64,000 nucleotides of DNA. It comes from Marthasterias glacialis (Eukaryota; Echinodermata; Asteroidea; Forcipulatida; Asteriidae). Positions 1 to 16,993 of this stretch are shown piece by piece. The translations under genes were made by a program, and so were the position numbers. The stretch is from positions 16,223,201 through 16,287,200 of the forward strand of contig OU452222.1 in NCBI GenBank assembly GCA_911728455.2. Reading direction: 5' to 3'. Under the pieces are notes generated by a model. The model had not been told where the DNA came from. It saw only the letters and a program-made list of their open reading frames with translations, and ran no database searches. How positions within the stretch are numbered: the first letter of the stretch is position 1; each line of letters starts with the position of its first letter.

Positions 1-44
1 CGTGCACAGTATGCAAGGCTTAATGGATCGATCTATTGCAACAG

Positions 45-191
45 GGGTCGATTTCACAAAGCACTATGATTCATCTTAAGATGAGTTGTCAGTATTACCA
101 TAGTAATTTGTATTGACCCATCACACTTTGCTTAGCAATTACGATTGATTTGCATTTAAGATCAATCTTAACTCTTTGTGAAATCGAGCCC
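45..191. mobile_element. Inverted-repeat element with GATTTCACAAAG ends, copy 1
   Basis: Ends GGGTCGATTTCACAAAG and CTTTGTGAAATCGAGCCC; interior CATCTTAAGATGAGTTGTCA and ATCACACTTTGCTTAGCAAT. Two further copies lie head to tail at 59735-59893 and 59893-60042. Confidence 0.85.
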
Positions 192-235
192 TCGTTTCCT
201 AAAACATATGATACATAAAGATAAGCAATCTATTT

Positions 236-480
236 GTATATAATAGATGTTAAATTTACATGGGGGGATAAAGAATAGTGTTTATGTTTTTTACCAATAC
301 ATATACCGATGTGTGTTAAGCAAGCTGTATACTCGGTTTTCCCGAGTCCTGTGAAAAAAAATGCACAGGCATATTTCTCGGGTGGGATTCGAACCCACGA
401 CCTTTGCCAGTCTAGAGCAGATGTCTTAACCAAAAGACCACCAAGATTGGCCGGTAGCTAGAGGCAGTTCAAATGTTTTA
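236..480 (-). mobile_element. Second SINE family, minus strand
   Basis: GGTGGGATTCGAACCCACGA is box B in reverse, GTCTTAACCAAAAGACCACC box A. The tail side GGATAAAGAATAGTG matches the copy at 24.0 kb. It is not a working tRNA: the 3' side runs straight into SINE body. Confidence 0.82.
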
Positions 481-504
481 TTTAAGCAGCGGGTAACTAT
501 ACGA

Positions 505-720
505 TTTTATATTTGCATCAGGGATAAAGAATATTAACTGTGTTTTTACCCATACACCGATGTAATGAGGAAAAGAAATCCACAGGAATATTACGTGGGT
601 GGGCCTCTAGCTACCATGCTCGGTAATCTCCTGGTATGGCATCTATTCTAGAATGGTAAAGATCCTGGGTTCAGATCCCTTCTGAAATGCCTCTGGATTT
701 TGTCCATACATGTAGGACTG
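505..720. mobile_element. Two fused fragments of the second SINE family
   Basis: 505-600 is a tail in minus orientation (CAGGGATAAAGAATATTAAC, CCATACACCGATGTAATG). 613-715 is a head in plus orientation (CTCGGTAATCTCCTGGTATG, GGGTTCAGATCCCTTC). Confidence 0.7.
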
Positions 721-722
721 GG

Positions 723-1117
723 GGAGGGGTTGGGGGGGGGGGTGAGAATAAGCAGTTCGCAACAGCAAATTTTAATCCTAAAAGTTAGCTCCATTTAGAA
801 ATTGCATATTATTTTTGTTTTACCCTGTGTGTTAAGTTTAAGGAATTTTGAAGAATTTTGCATTCTTACTACCAAATAAGATAACCTGTGTTATAAGTGC
901 AAATAATTGTTAATGTCCTCCAACCTGAGATGCCTTTGGGGTTTTTTTCATAGTTCACTGGGTAAGGACTAATACTTAACATTGGTGTCGGGTGAAATAC
1001 ACATAATAAACAATTTCTTAATGGCGCTTAATCACTTTTAGGAATTTTGAAGAAAATCAAATCAATAAGGTAGCTGTTGTAAACTGCTTACAAAACAAAA
1101 GGCCCCATGGTAAAAAT
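723..1117. other. Unassigned AT-rich stretch
   Basis: Between SINE fragments and the 426-bp element. A G-rich run (721-743) and nothing else recognisable. Confidence 0.4.
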
Positions 1118-1543
1118 GGGCCATTCCACCAAGTTGGGACACAGTGTGATTTTTGTGCAACATTGTCCATATTATGAAAAGAAATCATTTATTTGACTTA
1201 ATTATTTCATGTGACATTTTCCTTTGTATGTGAAAATGTTAGTTTACATATAAAACTGTTTTAATGTATTTTAATGGAAATTATTATGAAAAATAAGATT
1301 CTGGATGTAACACGAACACGGTGTCCGTGTTACATCCAGAATTTTATTTTTCAAATTTTTCAACACTCAAATACATAATTATGCAAATTCACTTTTTGCA
1401 CTAATTACAAGGTACAAAATGTACCAGGCAAAACATTTGTTGTGATAGTCAGTAATTAAATACAGTAGAAATGGGGCTGGACTAAAATCATGCAGACGTC
1501 ATACAAATGTCACAAACTGTGTCCCAACATGGTGGAATGACCC
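1118..1543. mobile_element. 426-bp inverted-repeat element with 31-34-bp ends and a central palindrome
   Basis: The left end GGGCCATTCCACCAAGTTGG continues to ACACAGTGTG. The right end is its complement with about three changes. A second, internal inverted repeat (about 1291-1352, TTCTGGATGTAACACG arms) sits near the middle. No coding capacity, so non-autonomous. Confidence 0.88.
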
Positions 1544-2011
1544 AAATGCAAAACATAACTCATAACTTGACCCTAGCAGCGTCTTTCTCAAAGGCTAGGA
1601 ATTTTATACCAATATTGTCCTGAAAAAATTGCCTAGAAAATTGTCCCCAAACACAGTGACTCTCTTGTTTTTTTTGTTTTACCAAGCAAATATAATACGC
1701 GCAAAATCCTAGACAAGAAATAAAATCCATATTCGACTTCTTCTTAAAACAAATTCTTACAAGAAACTATAAGATCGGAGTGAATGAAATTTTCCTGAAA
1801 ACAATGATGTATTGTACTTAGAAAGTATTTTGAATGTATGCACAAAATCAAAGGTATGAGACATTAGTCACCTGCGATCTTACAAGTATTAAAAAAGACC
1901 TTGTTGCAAAAAGAAGTTTTTTTTACACAGATGCAACAACGAGTGAACAACTTATTTAAAGGATAGTACATTAAAGATTATGATATGCCACCTACATTGC
2001 CACTCAGTTTC

Positions 2012-2208
2012 TTAAAGGGGCTGTGTCGTCATGATTATAGCAGTAAATAACCCAGTTACTATGCGTGCATTCGCACCGGTGGTCACATCACAGCTTGACG
2101 AGATGTCACCCTTTGTGACTTGACCCTTTGTGCAGTATCTGGGTGAGAGTTTATCTTTCCATGTGCAGCCACAGGCCTGCTATAATCATGACGACACAGC
2201 CCCTTTAA
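2012..2208. mobile_element. 197-bp element with 32-bp perfect terminal inverted repeats
   Basis: Positions 2012-2043 and 2177-2208 are exact inverted copies beginning TTAAAGGGGCTGTGTCGTCA. The outer TTAA on both sides could be a target-site duplication as made by piggyBac-type transposases. The interior has no ORF. Confidence 0.92.
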
Positions 2209-2602
2209 AAGTAAATGAAATTTATAACAAATTATATTTTTGTGTACAAATAGGTTTTCCCGGCCAATTTCAACAAATGTCTTTTAATTTCACACCTTAC
2301 TCTTTAAATTTCGTTTGAAAAGAATGCTCCGTTGCATCAGCATTCAACAGTCAAAAGGAGCAATTAAATTTCCACAGTTTGGCACTCACTGGTCAAAATA
2401 AGATCATTCAAATTCATCATCAGGTCTCAAAGATCGTTCAATTTCATTAAAGCCAGCAGCAAGAGGCTGGTCAACCATTAAATTTCATCAATTGTAAATA
2501 GGAAGCAGACATTCAACTGAAGAATGGCGACAATGAAGTCTTGAATGCCAGTATACGATGTAGAATGACTGAAATGAACCTGAATGAGAGTAAATGACGT
2601 TT

Positions 2603-2750
2603 GAAGCTTTGCATGGTGTGAAGGATAAGAAGTAACTATAACCATTGCGGGTACAACCACGTAAAAATCTCTTTTGGGAGAGGAGTGGTGGCTCTGAAAA
2701 GAGCCGGTGTGGTCTTGACATTTCAAACAGTATACTCTGTTCATCTTCAG
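2603..2750. mobile_element. Partial copy (one arm) of the ACTAGTAAACTAGT foldback family
   Basis: GAAGCTTTGCATGGTGTGAA through GAGCCGGTGTGGTCTTGACA and the CAGTATACTCTGTTCATCTTC stretch match one arm of the 45.6-kb element. The other arm is absent. Confidence 0.8.
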
Positions 2751-3219
2751 GGACCTGAATGAGAAGAACAAAATCATGTGTGCAGGAAAACTAAATTGAA
2801 TGCAGAGTAGCTAAAAAGAAACCGTAGTCAGATCAAATTCGGGGAAAATGCATGAATTTGAATGCGCTTCATTGAAACTGAATTTATTGTTATAGACCGG
2901 GAAAACCTATATTCAAATACTAATAAGTAACTCAAACATGGTGTAAAGATCATAGTATTGTAATTGTAACTTTTTAAAAGATGTTTTGTGTGCTGTTGCA
3001 GCTGCTGTCACGGCCTCTGAAGGAGAAGGTAACAACAGATTTTATAAACTCCGCTTGAAATAATATTATGGTGGTTTTTTGAAAAGTCACTTTATTTTGT
3101 AGTTGATACAAATACCGCGCTGAGAATGTTGTGAAGTGACATCTTTTTTTTGTCCAGGAGAGTAAAAAAGGGACTTCATAAAAAAAAATTTAAAAAAAGC
3201 TTTATTGGCCCAATTTACT

Positions 3220-3365
3220 GACATCATCGGCGCAGTAATTTTGGTTTTGCCATTTTGGGAATTGATGTCCCCGTGTAGTGCGCATTTTAGGCGATGCGAC
3301 GTTTACTTGCCTACCATAATCTCCCCGTGCAATTGGACTCCCAAAATGATGAGCATGGCAGACAG
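3220..3365. mobile_element. TTTTGGGAGTCAAT element, copy 1
   Basis: Inverted stretches GCCATTTTGGGAATTGATG and its complement surround GTGCGCATTTTAGGCGATGC. The family recurs at about 3909-4045, 10471-10633, 11705-11765 and 14490-14640. Confidence 0.7.
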
Positions 3366-3538
3366 TAGCCGTATGTGTAACAGAAAATAGGTACATAATT
3401 TACCCCAAAAAACATGATCCCTAGAGTTATTTTGCTTCTTCAATGCATCTCTCTAGGGGATTATACCCTACATGTTTGTTAATAAATCGGTATATTTTTG
3501 TGAAAATTTCCATACAAATCACTCTTGAATGAGACATA

Positions 3539-3687
3539 GGCCGTTTACGAAACCATGGCTTGGGCTTGGGCTTAGGCTTAGGCTCTGTCAGTTATTTAGA
3601 AAATGTGTGCTTTTCGTATGGGGCTTCAAGCAGGAGGACGGAGCCCAAGCCGGAGCCCAAGCCCAAGCCGTGGTTTCGTAAACGGCC
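3539..3687. mobile_element. 149-bp hairpin element (GGCCGTTTACGAAACC ends)
   Basis: Ends GGCCGTTTACGAAACCATGG and their complement are nearly perfect over about 28 bp, followed by short runs of GGGCTT/AGCCCA. A diverged copy is at 16840-16993. Confidence 0.9.
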
Positions 3688-3908
3688 ATAGTTGCATGTA
3701 AACACTGCACCTTTGAGTTTCTTTATCCTAACATTGTGTGAATGTATATTTTTGAATTCCAGTGATGCATGCGAAAATTCAAGTTGATTTCACAAAAAGA
3801 GGGGCGGGGGAAGGGCGTGTGAAGAAAACTGGTAATGTGAAGTGGTCACAAAGTTTCACAATTTCTCTGATTTTCATACAATTTGGTTGTATTGAACCAG
3901 TTCTCCAG

Positions 3909-4045
3909 ATGTCATCATCACAATAATTTTGGTTGCGCCATTTTGGAAGTCATTGTCACTGTGTGTTATACAGTGTAGTGCGCATTTTTGGGCGACGCGG
4001 CATTTACACTATACCTATTGACATCCAAACTGGTGAGCGTGGCAC
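3909..4045. mobile_element. TTTTGGGAGTCAAT element, copy 2
   Basis: Contains TTGGTTGCGCCATTTTGG, AGTGCGCATTTTTGGGCGAC and TGGTGAGCGTGGC, collinear with copy 1. Confidence 0.7.
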
Positions 4046-4139
4046 AGTTATTATTATTAATTTCTGGTAATGAAACCAAGGATGCCTCAAAAGCAAATTT
4101 AATCACTGTAGCTCGGCAGCCTGAGGAAACCTGTAGATA

Positions 4140-4330
4140 AGGATGCTTGCTATCTGAACCAGAAACACCGGGGTAAAACCCTACACTATCACGATAAGTG
4201 TTCTGGGTTCTTTTACGCGCACTACCCATCCTAGTACGGGACCTGTGGCTTAACGTCCCATGCGAAGGACAAAGCAATTATGAGAAAAGTGTCTTGCTCA
4301 AGGACACAAGTGTCGCGACTGGCCAGTTGC
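4140..4330 (-). mobile_element. SINE fragment (head lost)
   Basis: GAAACACCGGGGTAAAACCC to GCTCAAGGACACAAGTGTCG. The tRNA head is missing. Confidence 0.7.
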
Positions 4331-4754
4331 TGTGTGTGACGTGCATGCAAGTGGTGCAATGTTTTATTCAGATCATGTTATAAATGTATTGCTAAAAATA
4401 ATGTACTTATTTTAACGAGAAACACTTCATGTATTGTTACTTCTACGTACCATGCTGTAAGTTTTTGTTGTTGGGGGGGGGGGAGGGGGTAAGACCATTT
4501 GAACAGATTTTCTAATAAAATTTTATTGAAACTCAAGCTTAAAAAACAGTGTCTTTATACCAATTATTACTCCATTTCATTAGCTTAGTAGTTTGTCATT
4601 TGCTTAGGAGATGCAAATTTTGTAGAAATTCATCAGAAGGTAAATGATTGATTCAGTTTGCTCATCGTTCTATGTTGGAGTTCATCACTGAATGGTAATT
4701 GTCCTTGATAACTGGATGCCACACCAAAATGCAAGAGGATACTGTTGTTGTTTT

Positions 4755-5180
4755 AATAATAATAATAAGGCATTTATATTGCGCATTTCCAAAAATGATC
4801 AAAGTGCATTACGTATTACGAGAAAAACAATGAAACATCGAAATAAAAACTACTATGCATTGGGAAACGGATACGTCTTACGATTTCTTTTAAAAGTTAC
4901 AACTGAAGAAGAGTCTCAAATGTTAATTGGAAGACTGTTCCGGAGAGCAGCAGCCGAACTCTATTTCTGCCATAGAGTAATCTGGTATAAGGAATGTTGA
5001 GACGAGTTATGTCCTGGGAAGAACGAAGACCATGGTGGTTGAGTTGGTGAAGTTCAAACATTTTTGCAAGATTAAGTGGAGCAATGTCACTCCTGCACTG
5101 GAGTCTTAAACTGGATGCATTGCTCCTTAATACGCATTTCTTATATAGCGCTTTATCACACCCGATGGGCATCTGAATGT
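4755..5180 (+). repeat. Dispersed AAT-run repeat
   Basis: (AAT)n then AGGCATTTATATTGCGCATT, later GTCTCAAATGTTAATTGGAA and TTCTTATATAGCGCTTTATC. See 22013-22450. Confidence 0.55.
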
Positions 5181-5237
5181 GCTCAGTATTGTTTCCTGCA
5201 AGGTGTGCAGAGTTACATTTTGAAGAATAAGACCTGG

Positions 5238-5364
5238 GATGGATTTCACAAAACTAGTCCTGCCTTAGGATTAGTCCTAACTGACGACAAGTCCTATAAG
5301 TTAGGACTAATTACTCGTCCTAACTCAAGATAAAGACTAGTCGCTAGTGCTTTGTGAAATCCGC
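5238..5364. mobile_element. GATTTCACAAAACTAGTCC element, copy 1
   Basis: Ends GGATTTCACAAAACTAGTCC and GCTTTGTGAAATCC, interior built of repeated TTAGGACTA and AGTCCTA words. A second copy is at 44555-44684. The ends are related to the GATTTCACAAAG family but the interior differs. Confidence 0.85.
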
Positions 5365-5384
5365 ACCTTTACTCAGCACCAAGT

Positions 5385-5620
5385 AACGGTTTACAAGGTG
5401 CTGTGGCGCAATCTGCAGTCGATCAAACCAGGAACACCGGGGTGAATCCCTTATCTATCGATAAGTGCACTGGGTTCTTTTATGTGCATTACACAACACA
5501 CGGGTCCTACGGCTTTACGTCCCATCCAAAGGACGCAGCAATAATGGTTAAGTGTCTTGCTTAAGGACACAAGTGTCATGGTGTTCTTATCCGCTCGGCC
5601 AAGACCCGCCATGGGGAACC
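5385..5620 (-). mobile_element. tRNA-headed SINE, minus strand
   Basis: Reverse of the same family: CCGCTCGGCCAAGAC, GACACAAGTG complement, GTCCTACGGCTTTACGTCCC and TTTACAAGGTGCTGTGGCGC tail side. Box B is degraded. Confidence 0.8.
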
Positions 5621-5814
5621 AATGTCATTCTGCAAATAACGATGACCCATGAGCTCTCCTACAGTTTACAGTGAGCACAAGTTTATCTGCCCGCGATATG
5701 GAATTCCATAGAGGTGATGATGGGATACATGGTGATGGTACACCATCTTTAATAATCTTTATCCTTATCATATAGTCGGCAAAGCATCTTGACGGAAACA
5801 TCACACAAACTTGT

Positions 5815-6110
5815 GGGAGCCAGTTGCAGCTACTAACCACGCCAGAGAACACCGGGGCGAACCCCTTCTCTTAGCGATAAGTGTTTCTAGGTTCCTTTTA
5901 CGTGCATTGATAGATATATTAATAGAACCATGACAACACACGGGACCTATAGTTTTACATCCCATCCGAATGATGACGCAGAAATAATGGTGTCTTGCTG
6001 AAGTGTCTTGCGTAAGGGCACAAGTGTCAAGATCAGGCCTCGAACTCTGCTGATCAGAAACATCAGACCTTGGAGCCCTGTGTTCTTAACCGCTCAGCCA
6101 TGACACACCA
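5815..6110 (-). mobile_element. tRNA-headed SINE, minus strand, second copy
   Basis: Contains CCGCTCAGCCATGACAC, CTCTGCTGATCAGAAACA and GAACACCGGGGCGAACCCC. It lies about 200 bp from the copy at 5385-5620, in the same orientation. Confidence 0.8.
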
Positions 6111-7250
6111 TGCCACACATGAGCACCACGTGTTTAGAAACACACCTTCTTAATGCGAATTAACTGAAAAATTTCACCCACCACCTTAGCCCGACATATC
6201 TGAGCAGAATAGACATTGATATTTATTTGCTCATTTCTGGCTCACTCTACACATTGAGACACAAAAGTCAATCCAAAGAACGACTTTATATGAAAAACCT
6301 CAAACTCACAACTTTATTCTCCCCGAAACCACCAAAAGGTACAAATAAAGTTTAAATATTAAATATTCTCGTAACAACTGAACTCCATCATTGCCAAATT
6401 ACAAAATTCCCTCCGAGAATTTAAACCACTTGTGCGAGTACATGTTTTATACACTTAAAAATAAATTTGGTTCACGTATACCTTGTCATTTTAATATAAA
6501 ATATAATCCGATGCCCATTAGATTTAATTGGCTCAATTTACAAAACAAATGATAAAAAATGGTTAACTTTTCAATCAAAAACAACAACACTAATGGATCA
6601 AATTGCTGGGTATTCAGAAGCTTTTGAAAGTAGCTCAAATCAAAGCAAAAATCAATTCGAAAATACAAATTTCTCTAAAAGATTTCAATTTTTTTTTTAA
6701 TGGCCTCGCAGAGTCAAGACCCTAGCAGAGTCAAGGCCCAAAGATTTCCTAACGTTTTGGTCAACTGGGAAACGAATACTTTCAGTAGATTGCTCAACTA
6801 AATTAACTCTTACTCTGGAAGAAAAGGTTTTTGGAACATCTTGTCCCCTCTGATCAGGCAATTTTCACTGAAATTGCCCCCTCTACAGATATCTGCGCAC
6901 CCCCTCCCACTTCGCCCCTCTTCAAAAAAGATGCCAGCAACACAACTGAGCCACATTTTGAAAATCTCTGGATAACGGTTTGGTTCTTTTCATAAAATAA
7001 CTCATTCAGAGATTGTTTACAAGGTGCTTCTTGACCTGCCCGTGTTCATTCCTTCCCCATGCCACATTGTAAATTTAAATATATTATAGTCTGTAAAATG
7101 TCTGGGTACACCACTGTCACACATACAGTCCTGAAGGATGGTTGGTCATGTTTTTGAGACTTCACCTGCATAAACAGAACGTATTATTAAAGTGCATACT
7201 GTCGTCGTTAAGAATTTCCCATCATCTACCGGGGAGTGCAGCCCTCTGGA
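6111..7250. other. Unassigned stretch, possible distal PRELID3 3' UTR
   Basis: AT-rich and repeat-poor. An AATAAA on the minus strand lies near 6314. A degenerate GACCCTAGCAGAG fragment is at about 6703-6750. No exon seen. Confidence 0.3.
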
Positions 7251-7423
7251 TAGACCTTATGCATTGACGTCATCACGCCGCCATCTTAGAGGTAAATTGA
7301 TGATGAAACAATGGAAACGCAGAGATTTGTACGCGCGGCGCACAGGATTGGCCAATGAACAACCTCATTTTGACCTCTAGGCAAGGGCGGCCTACTCAAA
7401 TGATGTCAAGTGCATAAGGTCTA
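7251..7423. mobile_element. TAGACC..TGACGTCAT element, copy 1
   Basis: Ends TAGACCTTATGCATTGACGT and their complement (TGATGTCAAGTGCATAAGGT then CTA). The interior is free of ORFs of note. A relative is at 42629-42775; single-ended matches start near 31163 and 53964. Confidence 0.82.
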
Positions 7424-8490
7424 TTGTCAAACTGTAGTACTGCTCTTCAATTTTTTTTGTTTTGTATGTATGATGAGAAAAAATCATTCCCATTCTCTTT
7501 AAAAGTAATTAAAAAATGTTATTTGAAGCGTATTTTGTTTTCAAAAGGGAACATGTTGCTGTGGTTAAATTACCCTTTACAAGAGAACAAAGAAATAAAA
7601 TTATCTGTTAAAATAACTACCTCTCATAGAATTAAAATAAATGGCAAACTATTTAAATCTAATTTTAAAAAATCAAACTCAAATATGTACACATTGTACT
7701 TTGCATTAGCAACTATATGGTCGTCAGCAGTTGTTTTTCTTTTATGAATGCATTGCCAATAAAAACAAATCATGAAAGCAAAATTTTAGTTCCGGTAATG
7801 TGTTTTCAAGCAACATTTTCGTGTAGTCTGTTGTGATTTTCTTTTCAGATTAGTGCAACCCCATAGCCCCTATTGGACACAAAATGTACAGGCTGCTTGC
7901 AAGAATGGAACGGCAGTCGGCATGAATGCCTGAACACTGTAGAACCACACCAGGAGTTACAGCATAAACAAATTCATTTTTAGTAAAAGAAATTGATTTC
8001 TAAGATCAGCGAAGGGGATTGCTGCATGTGTGACTACAATATCAAGAAGCTTGAGAAAGTCAAGCATCTATGTGTTCAAGTTGAACCTTGAACACTGCAA
8101 ACGATACACGTAACTGACAGGAAACACCATAGAGGGGTACCACTTAGCCTCCATCATTATAGCAGGTTTTTCAATGGTTGTAATTTTGGGTCGAGTACCT
8201 GATACCAGCCAAAAAGTGTTCCAACATGTCAATGGACACGCAGGCTTGTTCTGGAAATACCCAGGTGTCAGACAAACTTTCTACCACTCACGCAACCACT
8301 GCAACGCCATCAGCGCGCCAGACCGCAGTAGAAACGAATACACAAAACTACAAAATGTGCTTAGTATAAAACGGTCGGACATTTCAATAAAAATTGGTTG
8401 CGAAAACAAAATCAGGTAAAATATTGTGAATCTAAAAAAAACGGAAGCACAAAATGCTAAGCTTTCAAGTGTGTCTTTTGTGTGGCAGTA
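7424..8490. other. Unassigned AT-rich stretch
   Basis: The 107-codon plus-strand frame at 7424-7747 is Lys/Asn/Phe-rich and resembles no family. Nothing else recognisable. Confidence 0.4.
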
Positions 8491-8540
8491 TGGCCCTAGA
8501 GGCCTTTCACTTTTGATAAATACCTACATTAACGTTCTGG

Positions 8541-9104
8541 ACATGAGGGCCCAGTTCAGGGCCGGAAAATTTTCAGAACTCCATAATTCAAATCTTACCT
8601 GTAAGAAGCTAATCTCACTGGATTAACATTCCATGGCCCACATACATTTTTTCGGCAGTGGGTTTTGGTCGTCAGATATTCCTCATAAATTGATCATTTT
8701 CGTAATAGAATTCAGCTCTCAACGTTAAAATATTTTTGCACACTTTAAACACAGCTCATCTCGCAAACCCATTACGTGTGTGTTTGCATGCGTTTGCGCG
8801 TCACTGTACACTGACCGCACAGCACTATACATGCAGACGAAATACGCGCAAGCGTCCTGCGCCAACATGCTGGCATACACACGACAGACATGTTTGAGAA
8901 AACGAACAAAACAGAACATTTTTTACATTGAGAGCTGAATTATATCACAAAAACGCAGGATTTATGAGTAATATCTAATGTCCGAAACCCACCACAAAAA
9001 AATGTATGCGGCCATTGAATGTCAATCCGGTGAGATCAGTAGCTTTTTACAGGTGGAAGTATGGAGCTCTGAAAATATTCCGCCCAGGAAACGGACCCTC
9101 ATAT
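8541..9104. mobile_element. 564-bp foldback element with arms of about 190 bp
   Basis: The left arm 8541-8734 and right arm 8919-9104 are diverged inverted copies: AATTCAGCTCTCAACGTT against ACATTGAGAGCTGAATTATA, and CCACATACATTTTTT against AAAAAAATGTATGCGGCC. A CpG-rich, purine/pyrimidine-alternating loop lies between. Sequence outside the arms matches a one-arm relative at about 42940-43105 (GGACCCTCATATCTAGGACT). Confidence 0.82.
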
Positions 9105-10470
9105 CTAGGACTCTGTATCTGTGTACAGCACAGAGGACGAGTCCTACATAGGGCTATGTGGCAGTACATCAATACACAAAGTTTAACTGTCAAATTCTAA
9201 ATGAGCTGGGCTCCAATCCTTTCTGAACATGTACATGAAGATGTAATGAACATATGACATCTTCTGGAGGTGTAAGATGTTCCCATTTAGACAACAAATT
9301 GAAAACTTTAACCCCAACTCCCCAGAGTGATTTACTAGGATCCTTCCCCACTGTGACCAATTCCGACACCATGTGGTAACTCAACACCCAAACTGTGGTA
9401 TTCTGATTATGGTGGTATGCCTGAACCCATGTTAAGCATGATCAGTTTACTCATGCAGTACCCAGTCCAACAAATCCTAACAAAACCTGCTGTTGGAGTT
9501 TGATGGAATAGGGACTGTTCGGGTGAACTGAATTCTTTAAATATATTCAACTCCTTTGTGGTCAAAATAATAATAATTATATGCTTTTGTTACTGTAAAC
9601 CGCTCTGTTGTGCTTAGTGGTGTCTTTGTAACAGAAAATGTACCCTCATTAAAACATTCCATGTGTTCATTCATGGACTCTGTAGATAGATACAGATCTT
9701 GCAACACTATTAAATCAGACACACCAGCGCCCAATTTCATAGAGCTGCTTAAAAAGCATACAATATTGCTCAACAATATTTTGGCTTGGCAAAAATAAGC
9801 AGGATGCCAGTCAAAATTGATACAATGTTTAATGGTATTTTGACTGGTAACCTTATTCCCATAAGCTGTGCTTATCTACATGTTGTGCTTCAGCAGCTCT
9901 ATGAAATTGGGCCCAGCTGATGTGAACACATCTTCAGTGCTCTGTTTGAGCTACCATACTCATATCACTTAGCAACCACCTCCTTTTTGTTTACACAACA
10001 CCGTACAGCAGCCCTATAATGAGGCTTGTGTCCTAAATGGTCTGAATCCTTTGATGTTGGTCAGTGACGTCACAGTGCTCTTCAGTAGACTCTTAGGGAA
10101 CAAGACAGCCAAGGCCACAGTGGGGGAAAAAACAAAAAATCATTTGGCAAAATACGACTGCCTAAAGCACCATAAACTCTATGTTAAAGATTGTTGCTTC
10201 TAACCCCAACCCCTTCTTCTTCCCACCCATATACCAACCAAACAGCGCCCCCCTCCCAAAACCAACCTCCCTCCCTAAACCAACCTAACAGGTCACAGAA
10301 AATCTGCAAGACCTAAGGATCACAACATTATCAGATATCATTGAAGCACCTATTTCAAGATTCACACACACGGGTAAGGAACTCGAAACATTCCTCAACA
10401 AACTTGAATGTTTCTCTGCTGAAAATACCCTCAAAATCGTAGCTTAGTCCCTTGAGAACGAGTTGTTCAA
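9105..10470. other. Region downstream of PRELID3
   Basis: Apart from the element at 9727-9914, I see no exon. 10200-10300 is C-rich low-complexity (CCTCCCTAAACC words). Part may be 3' UTR. Confidence 0.3.
9727..9914. mobile_element. GGGCCCAATTTCAT element, copy 1
   Basis: Ends GCCCAATTTCATAGAGCTGC and GCAGCTCTATGAAATTGGGC are inverted; TGCCAGTCAAAATTGATAC and its partner form a second inner pair. Others are at 24475-24606, 46160-46291, 58798-59081 and half a copy at 21948-22010. Confidence 0.88.
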
Positions 10471-10633
10471 ACACGTCACACGCCACGACCGTGCCACGCT
10501 CACCAATTTGGAAGTCAAAATGTATACGGGTAAACGCTGTGTCGCCTTAAAATTGCGCTCCACACTGTACAGCACACAGGGCCATTGACTTCCAACATGG
10601 CGCAACCAAGATTTATGTGATGATGACGTCAGG
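10471..10633. mobile_element. TTTTGGGAGTCAAT element, copy 3, just past the PRELID3 stop
   Basis: Opposite orientation to copies 1-2: GTGCCACGCTCACCAATTTG through GTAAACGCTGTGTCGCC to CATTGACTTCCAACATGGCG. It lies 86-248 bp downstream of the PRELID3 stop and may be part of the 3' UTR. Confidence 0.75.
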
Positions 10634-10718
10634 TGAATAGAGCCCATACAGGTAAGGCAAATCACACATGTAGATGAGGGGTGAGACGTTCTCAGACGAG
10701 GGTGAGCTCCTGGGTGAT

Positions 10719-16577
<5,859 letters not shown>

Positions 16578-16839
16578 GATAATTAACTTAAGGCTAACCT
16601 TACTCTAAAGAATGTATTTCAAAATATTTTGACTTTCAACTGTAAAGTAAACTTCAATTTTTGGCGTTAGAAATCCTACACAATGGTTATGTCATATGCA
16701 TGTGCACGGAGACGGAGCTGCTGCTGCGGTACGGTATGGCCGGCTACCCTGCCTAGCCTCAAGTGTTGCGTCATTGCGCAAGCAACAAAATGCCGGCTGC
16801 TATGCATGCCGCCTACCCACTGGTAGTGTGACGTCAGAA

Positions 16840-16993
16840 GGCCCTTTTCGAAACTACGGCTTCGGCTTAGGCTCCGGAGGAGGCTTGAGCTACGTCAGTA
16901 ACCTTGGAAATGCGTTTTGTGTGAAGGACTTCAAACAAACGGTACGGAGTCTCAACCCGGAGCCAAAGTCAAATTCGTTGTTTCGAAAAGGGC
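16840..16993. mobile_element. Copy of the GGCC(G/C)TTT..CGAAAC hairpin family just upstream of PRELID3
   Basis: Ends GGCCCTTTTCGAAACTACGG with the complementary right end TTTCGAAAAGGGC. The interior GGCTTAGGCTCCGG resembles the 3.5-kb copy. It begins 263 bp upstream of the PRELID3 start codon. A CRE-like TGACGTCA (16829-16836) abuts it. Confidence 0.8.

Noticed and set aside
378-466. tRNA gene on the minus strand
   Set aside because: Boxes A and B are present but the stems are poor and the sequence continues into a SINE body shared with 23976-24172.
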